Assembly (NCBI GenBank): GCA_913045375.1
Contig: CAJWQE010000011.1
Span: 1-44,305, forward strand
Reading direction: 5' to 3'
DNA from: an uncultured Halieaceae bacterium
GTDB taxonomy: Bacteria; Pseudomonadota; Gammaproteobacteria; Pseudomonadales; Halieaceae
DNA length: 44,305 nt
Shown: positions 36,550 through 44,305 of the stretch, piece by piece
How positions within the stretch are numbered: position 1 is the stretch's first letter
Layout of the letters: each line of letters opens with the position of its first letter
Notes under the pieces: model-generated
What the model saw: the letters and a program-made list of their open reading frames with translations, nothing else
Told to the model about the DNA's origin: nothing
The model's database searches: none
Translations under genes and position numbers: made by a program

Positions 36550-37190
36550 GTACCGTCCCATCTCAAAAAGTTAGCGAGCAGCTTCAAGCCGTTATCATGG
36601 CTTTTTTCAGGATGAAACTGAGTAGCAAACACGTTGTCTTTGGCGATGGCTGCACTGCCCTTGATGCCATAGTCGAACGACCCCGCCACATGATCAGATT
36701 CCTCGGCAGGTAAAAAGAAGCTGTGTACGAAATAGAAATACGCGTTGTCCGCAATTCCGTCCCAAAGTGGGTGGTTCCGGCTTTGCGCCACCTGGTTCCA
36801 GCCCATGTGAGGAACCTTCAACTTGGTGCCATCGGTATCACTGTGATTCCTTGGGAAACGTGTGACTGTTCCATCAAAGAAGCCCAAACAATCAACACCG
36901 CCATTTTCGTCTGATCGCGCCATTAGCGACTGCATGCCAACGCAAATTCCCAATACGGGTGTACCGCGGTCGACGGCTAGACGAAGCGTTGTTTCGCAAC
37001 CCAGTCGGCGAAACTCGGCAAGACAGTCCCGAATGGCACCAACCCCGGGAAACACGATGCGATCTGCCAATAAAATTGCCTCGGCATCTGCTGTAACCAC
37101 AACATCGCTTGCGCCTGCCTCTCGCAGTGCGCTTTCAACGGAGTGAAGATTGCCCATGCCGTAATCGATAACGGCAACCGTTTGCGTCAT
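36543..37190 (-). CDS. hisH: Imidazole glycerol phosphate synthase subunit HisH
   Basis: Class I glutamine amidotransferase that supplies ammonia to HisF, 215 residues from the ATG at 37190 ([20 protein letters not shown]). The longer frame to 37316 runs into hisB and is not used. The catalytic nucleophile lies in [10 protein letters not shown], and the C-terminal His and Glu in [10 protein letters not shown] complete the triad. It begins 4 nt after the hisB stop. Confidence 0.96.
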   Translation of the reverse strand: MTQTVAVIDYGMGNLHSVESALREAGASDVVVTADAEAILLADRIVFPGVGAIRDCLAEFRRLGCETTLRLAVDRGTPVLGICVGMQSLMARSDENGGVDCLGFFDGTVTRFPRNHSDTDGTKLKVPHMGWNQVAQSRNHPLWDGIADNAYFYFVHSFFLPAEESDHVAGSFDYGIKGSAAIAKDNVFATQFHPEKSHDNGLKLLANFLRWDGTC

Positions 37191-37194
37191 GGAT

Positions 37195-37803
37195 TTACAG
37201 AACGCCTTTGGTTGATGGCATTGCCGAAGGTGCACGCTCATCTGCGGAGACTGCCATACGAAGCGCTCTACCGAACGCCTTAAATACAGTCTCGGCTTGG
37301 TGGTGACTGTTCTCACCCTTCAGATTGTCGATGTGCAAGGTCAGGTGCGCGTGGTTGACCAACCCGTGAAAGAACTCTGCAAATAGATCGACATCAAAAT
37401 CGCCTACTGAGGCGCGGGTAAACGGCACATCGTAGTGAAGGCTAGGACGGCCCGAAAAATCGACAACAACGCGAGACAATGCCTCGTCCAGCGGTACATA
37501 AGCATGCCCGTAGCGCAGGATGCCGCGACGATCGCCCACAGCTTTTGCCAGCGCCTGACCCAGCGTAATACCGATGTCCTCTACCGTGTGGTGCGCATCG
37601 ATGTGCAGATCGCCGTTGGCCTTGATGTTGAGATCAACCATCCCGTGACGGGCTATCTGATCAAGCATGTGCTCGAGGAAGGGTAAGCCCGTATCAAACT
37701 CAGCTTTTCCTGTTCCATCCAGGCAGACCGATACGGTAATTTGAGTCTCAAGTGTGTCTCGTGAGACTGTGGCTTCACGCACGGGCGTTTGAGCGTTGTC
37801 CAT
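37195..37803 (-). CDS. hisB: Imidazoleglycerol-phosphate dehydratase
   Basis: Monofunctional IGP dehydratase of 202 residues (no phosphatase domain, unlike E. coli HisB). Metal-binding motifs are [29 protein letters not shown] and [17 protein letters not shown] (as [19 protein letters not shown]). An AGGA box lies 9 nt before the ATG. It leads the hisBHAF operon and is divergent from mutY. Confidence 0.96.
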   Translation of the reverse strand: MDNAQTPVREATVSRDTLETQITVSVCLDGTGKAEFDTGLPFLEHMLDQIARHGMVDLNIKANGDLHIDAHHTVEDIGITLGQALAKAVGDRRGILRYGHAYVPLDEALSRVVVDFSGRPSLHYDVPFTRASVGDFDVDLFAEFFHGLVNHAHLTLHIDNLKGENSHHQAETVFKAFGRALRMAVSADERAPSAMPSTKGVL

Positions 37804-37891
37804 CTGTTTTTCCTAAACTTGGGTCGGCTTTTACGCCGAGACGCTACACTAGGCCGCGGATTGTATAGCAAAGCGCTTAACAGCTCATCTT

Positions 37892-38950
37892 ATGACTCAG
37901 CTTCCCTCATTTTCAGAGCGACTTTTGTCCTGGTTTGACGAGTATGGTCGAACCTCTCTCCCCTGGCAGCAGGACAAAACGCCCTACCGCGTCTGGGTCT
38001 CCGAGATCATGCTGCAACAGACACAGGTCTCGACCGTCATTCCGTACTACACCCGATTCATGTCGGTATATCCGTCCGTAACAGATCTAGCGGAAGCGCC
38101 TCTCGACGATGTCCTGAGCCTATGGACCGGGCTCGGTTACTACGCTCGTGCACGCAACATGCACCGCGCAGCACAAATGGTTGTCAGCGATTTTGATGGG
38201 GAGTTTCCCAGCTCCGTCGAAGCACTAGAGACATTACCTGGCATTGGCCGATCGACAGCCGGCGCCATTGTGACGCTTGGACACGGCGGGTGGGCCCCTA
38301 TATTGGATGGCAACGTCAAGCGCGTGTTGGCTCGATTCCACGCGATCGAAGGCTGGCCCGGTAAAGCGGAGGTACTGGCAGCGCTATGGGCGGCATCGGA
38401 ATCACACACACCAAGGACGCGAACTGGCGACTACACTCAAGGCATCATGGACTTGGGAGCAACGCTCTGCACCAAATCAAATCCCGGCTGCCTCTACTGC
38501 CCCATGTCCGATGACTGCCAAGCGCGCATTGAAAATCGACCAGCTGACTTTCCGGGCAAAAAACCCAAGAAAGCGATCCCCGTCCGGTCCACCGTATTTC
38601 TGCAATGTGTCGATCGAGAGGGCCGTGTTCTTCTAGAGCGACGCCCCCCAGCCGGTATTTGGGGCGGACTGTGGTCCTTTCCCGAAATAGAAGCGAAAGC
38701 AGAGGTGGCCGACTGGCTCTCGGATAATGGATTAAAGGTAACTGCAAATCCGACCGAACAATCCCGTCACAGCCACACGTTTAGCCACTTCAAGCTCGAC
38801 ATCACGCCGGTCGTGTGCCCAATAGCCACTGCATCGTCCAGAATAAGTGACGTAGATGAACGCCGCTGGTTTACAATAGGTGAGGCGTTGGCGCTAGGGC
38901 TGCCCGCGCCAGTGCTCAAAATGCTCAACACACTCACTGTTAAAGACTAA
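37892..38950 (+). CDS. mutY: A/G-specific adenine DNA glycosylase
   Basis: Base-excision enzyme that removes adenine opposite 8-oxoguanine, 352 residues. The catalytic helix-hairpin-helix region reads WVSEIMLQQTQVSTVIPYY, with LETLPGIGRSTAGAI as the hairpin. The [4Fe-4S] cluster ligands are spaced C-X6-C-X2-C-X5-C in the segment CTKSNPGCLYCPMSDDC. The C-terminal MutT-like 8-oxoG recognition domain (about 230-350) includes RRPPAGIWGGLWSFPE and HSHTFSHFKLDI. It precedes yggX by 11 nt, as in E. coli. Confidence 0.96.
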   Translation: MTQLPSFSERLLSWFDEYGRTSLPWQQDKTPYRVWVSEIMLQQTQVSTVIPYYTRFMSVYPSVTDLAEAPLDDVLSLWTGLGYYARARNMHRAAQMVVSDFDGEFPSSVEALETLPGIGRSTAGAIVTLGHGGWAPILDGNVKRVLARFHAIEGWPGKAEVLAALWAASESHTPRTRTGDYTQGIMDLGATLCTKSNPGCLYCPMSDDCQARIENRPADFPGKKPKKAIPVRSTVFLQCVDREGRVLLERRPPAGIWGGLWSFPEIEAKAEVADWLSDNGLKVTANPTEQSRHSHTFSHFKLDITPVVCPIATASSRISDVDERRWFTIGEALALGLPAPVLKMLNTLTVKD

Positions 38951-38961
38951 AGAGATAGGTC

Positions 38962-39240
38962 ATGCGAACCGTTCATTGCCGCCGCTACCAAGAAGATCTA
39001 GAGGGACTGGACAGGCCTCCCCTCCCAGGGGCGAAAGGCCAAGACATCTACAAATCCGTATCAAAGAAGGCCTGGGGCGATTGGCAAGCACTACAAACCA
39101 TGCTGATTAACGAAAAGCACCTGAACATGATGGATCTGGAGGCAAGGAAATATCTTTCTGAGCAGATGGACCTTTTTCTGAGTGGCGGAGAGCACGATCA
39201 CGCTGAGGGTTACGTGCCCCCATCACAAACCAGCGAATAA
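38962..39240 (+). CDS. yggX: Fe(2+)-trafficking protein YggX
   Basis: A 92-residue YggX protein that protects Fe-S clusters from oxidation, probably in iron trafficking. Conserved segments are [27 protein letters not shown] with the single Cys, [24 protein letters not shown] and [22 protein letters not shown] precedes the ATG. Its pairing with mutY, itself an Fe-S enzyme acting on oxidative damage, is conserved in gammaproteobacteria. Confidence 0.95.
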   Translation: MRTVHCRRYQEDLEGLDRPPLPGAKGQDIYKSVSKKAWGDWQALQTMLINEKHLNMMDLEARKYLSEQMDLFLSGGEHDHAEGYVPPSQTSE

Positions 39241-39260
39241 CGTTGGTTACCGAGATTTAA

Positions 39261-40349
39261 ATGATGCGAAAGATTTTACCCTGGCTGATCACATTGGTTG
39301 GCTGCTTCTTGGTTACCGGTGCACTTGCGGCAGTGAAATACCAGCAAATCACGGCTGCGATTGCCTTTGGAGCGTCCTTTCCGGAAACCTACGAAGTTGT
39401 CAGCGCACGCCAAGTGGGCTCAATGACACATACCCCGGTCCGCCGCCTTGGCGGGACGATCAGAAGGCCGGAGTTTGTGGAAATCAGTTCTGAAGTTGGT
39501 GGGCGCATCGTGAGTCTTCCTTTTTCTGCCGGAGCCGTTGTTGAAAAAGGTGACGCTGTCCTGAAGCTTTTCTCCGCTGATCTTGTCGCTCAACAGGAAG
39601 CACTGAGAGCAGACCGCAATCTGGTGATCACGCAGTTGGGGCGAAGTCGCACCCTTAAAGAACAGGCGCTCATCGCTCAGGGTGACATCGACGTGCAGGA
39701 GGCTCGCCTCAGTGCACTTAACGCACAAATTAAGGCCATCGACGCGCAGTTAACGCGACTGACCATTCGAGCCCCATTTACCGGGCGCATGGGCATCTAC
39801 ACTCACGTCGTGGGGGACATGCTCGATTCGGGAGAGGTCGTTGCCGCGTTCACCGGCTTAGGTGACGAGCGATGGATTGATTTCAAAGTCCCCCAAGGCC
39901 TCGCGAAAATTTCAGTGGGTGATGAGGCGAGCCTCTATGACCTCAACGGCACATTTTTAGGCTCAGCGACCGTCATTGTTGTTTCCGACTCAATTGACGC
40001 CAGCACTCGCACCTTTGATGTAAGAGCAAGTGCAAACGGCATTGACCTCAAACACGGTGAACTCGTACAAGTAGAAGTCGCAAGTGGCTCAGCAATGGCG
40101 GTGTATGAACTCCCGCCCTCGAGCGTTCGATGGGATACCGATGGAACCTACATCTTTCAGCTGATCGACGCAGAGCCAGGCGCGCAACGGCCTTATCGAG
40201 CAAAGATTCAACGCATAGATCTAGTCGACGAGACCGCGGAAACCGCGCTATTCACAGCTGCGCTCGATGAAACAGGACTATTCGCAACAACCGGGTCATT
40301 CAAGCTCAAAGAGGGTGTCTTGGCTCAACTGGGCGACAGGACGAACTAG
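39261..40349 (+). CDS. RND efflux membrane-fusion (periplasmic adaptor) protein
   Basis: Periplasmic adaptor of 362 residues with an N-terminal membrane helix (LPWLITLVGCFLVTGALAA). The beta-barrel and lipoyl domain is seen as EISSEVGGRIVSLPFSAGAVVEKGDAVLKL, a coiled-coil hairpin spans about 110-165, and the second lipoyl half reads LTIRAPFTGRMGIYTHVVGDML. No lipobox Cys was found, so it is probably anchored by the helix. It sits 2 nt before the RND pump gene. The substrate cannot be inferred. The start is one of two adjacent ATG codons (39261 or 39264). Confidence 0.9.
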   Translation: MMRKILPWLITLVGCFLVTGALAAVKYQQITAAIAFGASFPETYEVVSARQVGSMTHTPVRRLGGTIRRPEFVEISSEVGGRIVSLPFSAGAVVEKGDAVLKLFSADLVAQQEALRADRNLVITQLGRSRTLKEQALIAQGDIDVQEARLSALNAQIKAIDAQLTRLTIRAPFTGRMGIYTHVVGDMLDSGEVVAAFTGLGDERWIDFKVPQGLAKISVGDEASLYDLNGTFLGSATVIVVSDSIDASTRTFDVRASANGIDLKHGELVQVEVASGSAMAVYELPPSSVRWDTDGTYIFQLIDAEPGAQRPYRAKIQRIDLVDETAETALFTAALDETGLFATTGSFKLKEGVLAQLGDRTN

Positions 40350-40351
40350 GT

Positions 40352-43300
40352 ATGGTTGGCTTTCAAGACCGACCGCGCTGGAACGATATCTTCGTCAAGC
40401 GTCCCGTGATTGCAGTTGTTGTATCGCTGCTGTTATTGCTCGCGGGGGTTCGTGCTGCCATTGACATCCCGGTGGTTCAGTTTCCGGTTATCAAAAGCTC
40501 ATCGATTCAAATCATCACGCCCTACCCTGGCGCGACCGCAGAATCGGTTCAAGGCTTTGTTACCGAGCCCATTGAGCGCGTTGCCAATGCCATCCCGGGT
40601 GTCGACTACGTCGAGTCAACCACAACATCCGGTGAGAGTATTGTCACGGCCTGGATGCAGCTTAATGAGGACAGCACCGATGCACTGGCAGAGCTCTCCT
40701 CAGGGTTAAGTCAGATCCGTCTCGAGCTTCCCGATGGCGCTGAGGATCCGTTTATTCAGGTGAGTCGTGCGGACAGTCCGTATGCGAGCTTCTACCTTGC
40801 CGTCCGGGTTCCGGAAGACCGGCCATTGGGCGAAGTGACTGACATCGTTCAGCGCAATATCGTGCCCCAGCTGACCTCGGTTTCAAACGTACAACGGGTG
40901 GAGAACAGCGGTGTCAAACCGGCCATGCGCATCTGGATGAATGCGTGGAAAATGGCCGCGCTCAATGTCACTGCGCACGACATTAAAAATACACTGCAAA
41001 GTAACAACGTGATTGGTGCATTGGGGGCTAGCGAGAGTGCCACCCAACGAATCACCCTAAAAACGGACTCTACTGCACAGACGGCCGATGACTTCCGGTC
41101 CATGATCATTCGCTCTCAAGAAGGCGCGGAGATCCGACTCGGTGATGTCGCCCGCGTTGAGCTAGGTATGGAAGAGGCGCAGCAGCGCAGTCGCTACGAT
41201 CAAGATTTGGTGGTTTTTCTCGCGATTTATGCCGCTCCCGGAGCCAGTGAAATTGCTGTTGCCGATGCGCTCTACGAACGAATTGATGATATCAACCAGG
41301 TTCTTCCAGAGGATCTCGAGCTATTCATGGCTTTTGACATCTCGAACTACATGCGTGACTCGCTTCGCGAAATTGTGATGACGCTCGGGGAAACCATTTT
41401 ACTCGTGGGTTTTGTTGTCGTTGCGCTGATGGGCTCCTTCCGAACAGCGCTCGTCCCGCTAATGACAATCCCCATCTCCCTTCTCGGCGCCGTAGCGGCC
41501 ATGTCGATTATCGGGTTTTCATTCAACCTGTTGACCGTCCTCGCGATCGTTCTATCAGTCGGTCTGGTGGTAGATGACGCCATTGTGGTCGTCGAGAACG
41601 TTGCGCGGAACCTCAGGTCAGGTATGAGCCGGTATGAGGCGGCTATTACGAGTTCTCGCCGGTTGCTCGGCCCCATCGTGGCTATGACAGCAACGTTGGC
41701 CGTGGTCTATGCCCCCATTGGTTTTTTATCGGGTCTCTCTGGTGTTCTATTTAGAGAGTTCGCTTTTGCTTTAGCCGTTGCCGTTTTGATCTCGGGCTTT
41801 GTAGCGATGACGCTGTCACCCATTTTGAGCGCTTGGGTCTGTCCAGATAGAGGACACGAGTCAGCGACCACAAAATGGGTCAATCAGCGTTTTGACGCCA
41901 CCTCTGAGGCCTATGCGCGAGTCGTCGATTTCTCGCTTAAATGGCGTTACCAACTCATTGGCGCCGGCATTTTCTTTTCGCTGCTATCAGCACCGCTCTA
42001 TCTATTTTCTTTGAAGGAACTGTCGCCTGTTGAAGATCAAAGCAGTCTCGGCCTGGTATTCGAATCCGCGCCAGAGTCGTCGTTAGAAGAAACCTATGAG
42101 GGCTTCTATCAGGTGGTGCAGACGCTCGAAGACAAGCCCGAGCCGTCCTACATGTGGCAGGTTGTGACCCCCACCGGCGGTTTTGGCGGACAAGAATTCG
42201 TGCCGCCTAATGAGCGTGATCGACCCGTAAAAGACATGGTGTTTGAGATCTACCAGAGCATTAAGGGATCGCCCATTGTCTCTGCCGTACCTTTTGAAGA
42301 GGCCTCACTTCCATCAGCTGGTCGCTTTGACGTGGAGGTTGTTATTACTTCATCGGACAGCAATGAAAACATGCTCAAGGTGGCCCGGAGTATTGTCGAT
42401 GAGGCACAGACATCAGGTAACTTTCTGTTCGTCGAGACAGATATCAAGATTGATCGGGTTGAAGCGCAGTTCGATATCGATAAGGAGCGCCTTGCGGATT
42501 TAGGGATGAGTCTTGGTGATTTGTCGGCGCAGATGGGGTTGATGGTCTCACCGGCCTACGTGACGCGCTTTGATGAACGTGGTCGTGCTTACCGCGTCAT
42601 TCCCATGCTCGAGAGTGAACAGCGTGATTCACCGGCAGCGCTACTCGATATCCCCATCAGAATCCCCAATGGAGAGCTTGTGCCATTTGGATCGCTGGTG
42701 ACCCTGACGCGCTCGACGGAGCCCCGTGCGTTGACACGCTTCCAACAGAAAGACGGATTCAAGATCTACGGCGCTATTTTGCCGGGCACAACCAAGGACC
42801 AAGGGCTCAGTTTGATAGAAGACATCGCCGAGCGAACGCTGCCCGAGGGCTATGTGCTGGACTACCTCGGGGAATCTCGGGAACTACGAAGCGAAGGCAA
42901 TACAATGACTGGTGTTCTCGGCATCGCGACTGCGCTTGTGTTCTTCGTATTAGCCGTTCAGTTCAATAGCTTCCGAGATCCACTAATTATCCTTTTGGGA
43001 TCCATACCGCTGGCGCTGTTTGCAGCACTGACGATCACCTTCTTGAACTTCAGCACCATTAATATTTTTTCTCAGGTGGGGCTGGTCACGCTGGTTGGTC
43101 TGGTGACGAAAAATGCGATTCTCATCGTAGACTTTGCCAACCGAGAGCGCATGGCGGGCGTTGAGAAGTTTGACGCGATACGTAACGGCGCTATCGCACG
43201 CTTACGCCCAGTCTTGATGACCACTGGCGCCACAGTCCTCGGTCATTTCCCGTTGGTTCTGGTGACAGGCGCAGGTGCAGAGGCGAGAAACAGCATTGGA

Positions 43301-43456
43301 GCCGTCCTGGTCTTCGGTATGCTGATAGGCACATTGTTCACACTGGTCATTTTACCCGCGGTTTATGCGGTGCTTGCCTCCAACAGAGACATGACGAAAG
43401 ACGTCTCTGTGAGCGAGCCCGACCCTCAAACAGATAATCAGCCAGCAATGGCTTAG
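40352..43456 (+). CDS. RND multidrug efflux pump (AcrB/HAE1 family)
   Basis: Trimeric inner-membrane proton-driven exporter of 1034 residues. It has the twelve-span RND plan: an N-terminal cytoplasmic start and TM1 (FVKRPVIAVVVSLLLLLAGV), a large periplasmic loop with YPGATAESVQGFVTEPIE, and TM4 with the proton-relay aspartates in VLSVGLVVDDAIVVVENV. A second periplasmic loop and the C-terminal spans with GLVTLVGLVTKNAILIVDFANRERM follow. The ATG is preceded by a weak TAGGT. No outer-membrane factor gene is adjacent, so a TolC-like channel must be elsewhere. The substrate could be drugs, bile-like compounds or solvents. Confidence 0.93.
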   Translation: MVGFQDRPRWNDIFVKRPVIAVVVSLLLLLAGVRAAIDIPVVQFPVIKSSSIQIITPYPGATAESVQGFVTEPIERVANAIPGVDYVESTTTSGESIVTAWMQLNEDSTDALAELSSGLSQIRLELPDGAEDPFIQVSRADSPYASFYLAVRVPEDRPLGEVTDIVQRNIVPQLTSVSNVQRVENSGVKPAMRIWMNAWKMAALNVTAHDIKNTLQSNNVIGALGASESATQRITLKTDSTAQTADDFRSMIIRSQEGAEIRLGDVARVELGMEEAQQRSRYDQDLVVFLAIYAAPGASEIAVADALYERIDDINQVLPEDLELFMAFDISNYMRDSLREIVMTLGETILLVGFVVVALMGSFRTALVPLMTIPISLLGAVAAMSIIGFSFNLLTVLAIVLSVGLVVDDAIVVVENVARNLRSGMSRYEAAITSSRRLLGPIVAMTATLAVVYAPIGFLSGLSGVLFREFAFALAVAVLISGFVAMTLSPILSAWVCPDRGHESATTKWVNQRFDATSEAYARVVDFSLKWRYQLIGAGIFFSLLSAPLYLFSLKELSPVEDQSSLGLVFESAPESSLEETYEGFYQVVQTLEDKPEPSYMWQVVTPTGGFGGQEFVPPNERDRPVKDMVFEIYQSIKGSPIVSAVPFEEASLPSAGRFDVEVVITSSDSNENMLKVARSIVDEAQTSGNFLFVETDIKIDRVEAQFDIDKERLADLGMSLGDLSAQMGLMVSPAYVTRFDERGRAYRVIPMLESEQRDSPAALLDIPIRIPNGELVPFGSLVTLTRSTEPRALTRFQQKDGFKIYGAILPGTTKDQGLSLIEDIAERTLPEGYVLDYLGESRELRSEGNTMTGVLGIATALVFFVLAVQFNSFRDPLIILLGSIPLALFAALTITFLNFSTINIFSQVGLVTLVGLVTKNAILIVDFANRERMAGVEKFDAIRNGAIARLRPVLMTTGATVLGHFPLVLVTGAGAEARNSIGAVLVFGMLIGTLFTLVILPAVYAVLASNRDMTKDVSVSEPDPQTDNQPAMA

Positions 43457-43461
43457 TTTAC

Positions 43462-43490
43462 TTGACGGCTTAAGGTCTCGACGGTTTAAT
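43462..43490 (+). promoter_or_regulatory. Sigma-70 promoter of tRNA-Phe
   Basis: TTGACG (43462-43467), 17-bp spacer, TTTAAT (43485-43490): five of six matches to consensus in each box with optimal spacing. A GC-rich segment follows the -10 box, as in stringently controlled stable-RNA promoters. Transcription should begin about 43497. Confidence 0.85.
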
Positions 43491-43523
43491 ACGCGGCCTT
43501 TCCGGAGTACTTACTTCAGATTT

Positions 43524-43599
43524 GCCCAGGTAGCTCAGTTGGTAGAGCAGGGGATTGAAAATCCCCGTGTCGGCGGTTCGATTCCGTCCCTGGGCACCA
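43524..43599 (+). tRNA. tRNA-Phe (GAA)
   Basis: A 76-nt tRNA with encoded CCA. The acceptor stem GCCCAGG pairs with CCTGGGC and is followed by ACCA. The D-arm is GCTC-AGTTGGTA-GAGC, the anticodon stem GGGGA/TCCCC with loop TTGAAAA (anticodon GAA), and the T-loop is GGTTCGATTCC. All stems pair well. It sits directly beside an integrase gene and may be an attachment site. Confidence 0.97.
43560..43599. other. Possible attachment site in the 3' half of tRNA-Phe
   Basis: Tyrosine-recombinase elements often insert at tRNA 3' ends and regenerate the tRNA. The integrase-like gene 125 bp downstream makes this region the candidate left junction. The matching direct repeat at the far end would be outside the window, so the exact boundary cannot be seen. 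Confidence 0.4.
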
Positions 43600-43724
43600 T
43601 CCTATAGCACGAAAACCCCTTATCTAAGCCATTTCTATTCGGTTTTTCGGTCGAATTTGGACGACCGCGTGGACAACTTGTACCCTGAATACGCTGATTA
43701 TGCGTCCCCAATGAGGGCAGAAAT

Positions 43725-44305
43725 ATGGCTAGAAAGAAAACAGGTAGTAAGCGGTGGCCTCCCAATATTGGGGTCAATAACGGCAACGTGCGTTACAGGC
43801 GCCAGATTCCAAAAGACTTAACGAGCATCGCGGGAAAGCGGGTATACCAAGAGTACCTAACCACCCTCACCCCAGAGTCTTCATTTGAAGACGCCTTTGA
43901 AGCCGTGAGGCCCGTGACATTGCGCTACGAGGTGCTGATCAAATCGCTTAAAAACTCAAGTATCGATGCCTATACAGAAAACGAAATAGAGGCACTGGCG
44001 GCCGCGTATTTAAAAGATACTGGGCTTGCACCGAGTGGCCTAGCACTTCACATGGTCGGGCCAGAGTTTCTAAAGAAGCATGGTCTAGAAGACATTGAAG
44101 ACGTGCTCGGAAGACCCGTGACCACCACTGATCTGATGCTCCTATTCTTCCCCCGCATTGCAGATCCCGTCGCCCGCCGAGACGCCGCTCAAACTGAAAT
44201 ACAGAAGCTTCGAGTGGGGCTTGGTATAAACGAGAAGGGACTCTTTACGGATGGTTCAAGGGCAGACCCAACGATTCAGGAGATCGCTCAGTACCGAGCC
44301 GCAGA
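43725..44305 (+). CDS. Phage-type integrase, N-terminal part (3' truncated by window)
   Basis: A frame open from the ATG at 43725 to the window edge, at least 193 codons, missed by complete-ORF criteria because no stop is reached. GAGGGC precedes the ATG. The N-terminus reads NIGVNNGNVRYRRQIPKDL then TSIAGKRVYQEYL, resembling the N-terminal domain (DUF6538-like, RRRVPKDL pattern) of tyrosine site-specific recombinases. The residues so far are the N-terminal and core-binding part; the catalytic R..HxxR..Y domain would lie beyond the edge. Position just past tRNA-Phe supports an integrase. A phage protein of other type is possible until the catalytic part is seen. Confidence 0.72.
   Translation, partial: MARKKTGSKRWPPNIGVNNGNVRYRRQIPKDLTSIAGKRVYQEYLTTLTPESSFEDAFEAVRPVTLRYEVLIKSLKNSSIDAYTENEIEALAAAYLKDTGLAPSGLALHMVGPEFLKKHGLEDIEDVLGRPVTTTDLMLLFFPRIADPVARRDAAQTEIQKLRVGLGINEKGLFTDGSRADPTIQEIAQYRAA

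Noticed and set aside
37191..37316. Longer N-terminus for HisH (from 37316)
   Set aside because: It would lie inside hisB; the conserved HisH start begins at the ATG at 37190.
43535..43786. Minus-strand frame of 83 residues across tRNA-Phe ending in GIEPPTRGFSIPCSTN
   Set aside because: The C-terminal text is the reverse-strand translation of the tRNA-Phe gene, a familiar false ORF; no ribosome-binding site or protein similarity supports it.
1..44305. CRISPR arrays, insertion sequences, rRNA genes and long repeats
   Set aside because: No regularly spaced repeats, transposase genes, terminal inverted repeats or rRNA sequence were recognised on reading.

Overview
The window comes from a gammaproteobacterium, most likely a marine one of the Cellvibrionales/Halieaceae (OM60/NOR5-like) type. 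That placement is an inference from gene content and order, namely ubiB-hisI-hisE-tatABC, glnA-ntrBC-secB-grxC-gpmI-envC-ctpA-hisFAHB, and an RpoE/ChrR photo-oxidative module; no marker gene search was possible. Gene order in the two flanks resembles Pseudomonas. Packing is very tight: many 4-nt start/stop overlaps, and several convergent pairs that share or abut their stop codons.

Layout. 1-5.5 kb: ubiB (5' end cut off by the window), hisI, hisE, tatA, tatB, tatC and a MsbA-like ABC exporter, all on +. 5.5-6.2 kb: a membrane-anchored SGNH hydrolase on -. 6.3-9.2 kb: a three-gene proton-translocating transhydrogenase operon (pntAa, pntAb, pntB) on -, ending in a clear terminator. 9.35-16.1 kb: ChrR-type zinc anti-sigma factor and ECF sigma factor on -, divergent from a + operon of FAD oxidoreductase, DUF1365 protein, cyclopropane-fatty-acid-synthase-like methyltransferase, NhaC-type antiporter and hotdog thioesterase. 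This is the best candidate for a coordinated accessory system: a singlet-oxygen/photo-oxidative membrane-lipid regulon. 16.1-18.7 kb: epmA, efp and serB on -. 18.8-20.0 kb: a YtjB-like membrane protein with an extra C-terminal region resembling a degenerate nucleotidyl cyclase. 20.0-24.6 kb: parC (-), an ElaA-type acetyltransferase (+) and typA/bipA (-).

24.6-29.5 kb is the nitrogen-control block: a 377-bp regulatory region with two NtrC-like palindromes and a consensus sigma-54 promoter, then glnA, a terminator, a further NtrC-like palindrome, a DUF4124 protein, ntrB and ntrC. 29.5-30.8 kb: secB, grxC and a YibN-like rhodanese (-). 30.9-35.0 kb: gpmI, envC and ctpA (+). 35.0-37.8 kb: hisB-hisH-hisA-hisF (-). 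37.9-39.2 kb: mutY and yggX (+). 39.3-43.5 kb: a two-gene RND efflux system (+). At the right edge a tRNA-Phe with a good sigma-70 promoter is followed at once by the start of an integrase-like gene that runs off the window, probably the left border of an integrated element.

Most of the window is conserved core genome. No CRISPR array, insertion sequence, rRNA or plainly new multi-gene system was seen. The points most worth following are the ChrR-linked lipid operon, the YtjB/cyclase-like fusion, the NtrC-like site before DUF4124-ntrBC, and the element starting at tRNA-Phe.
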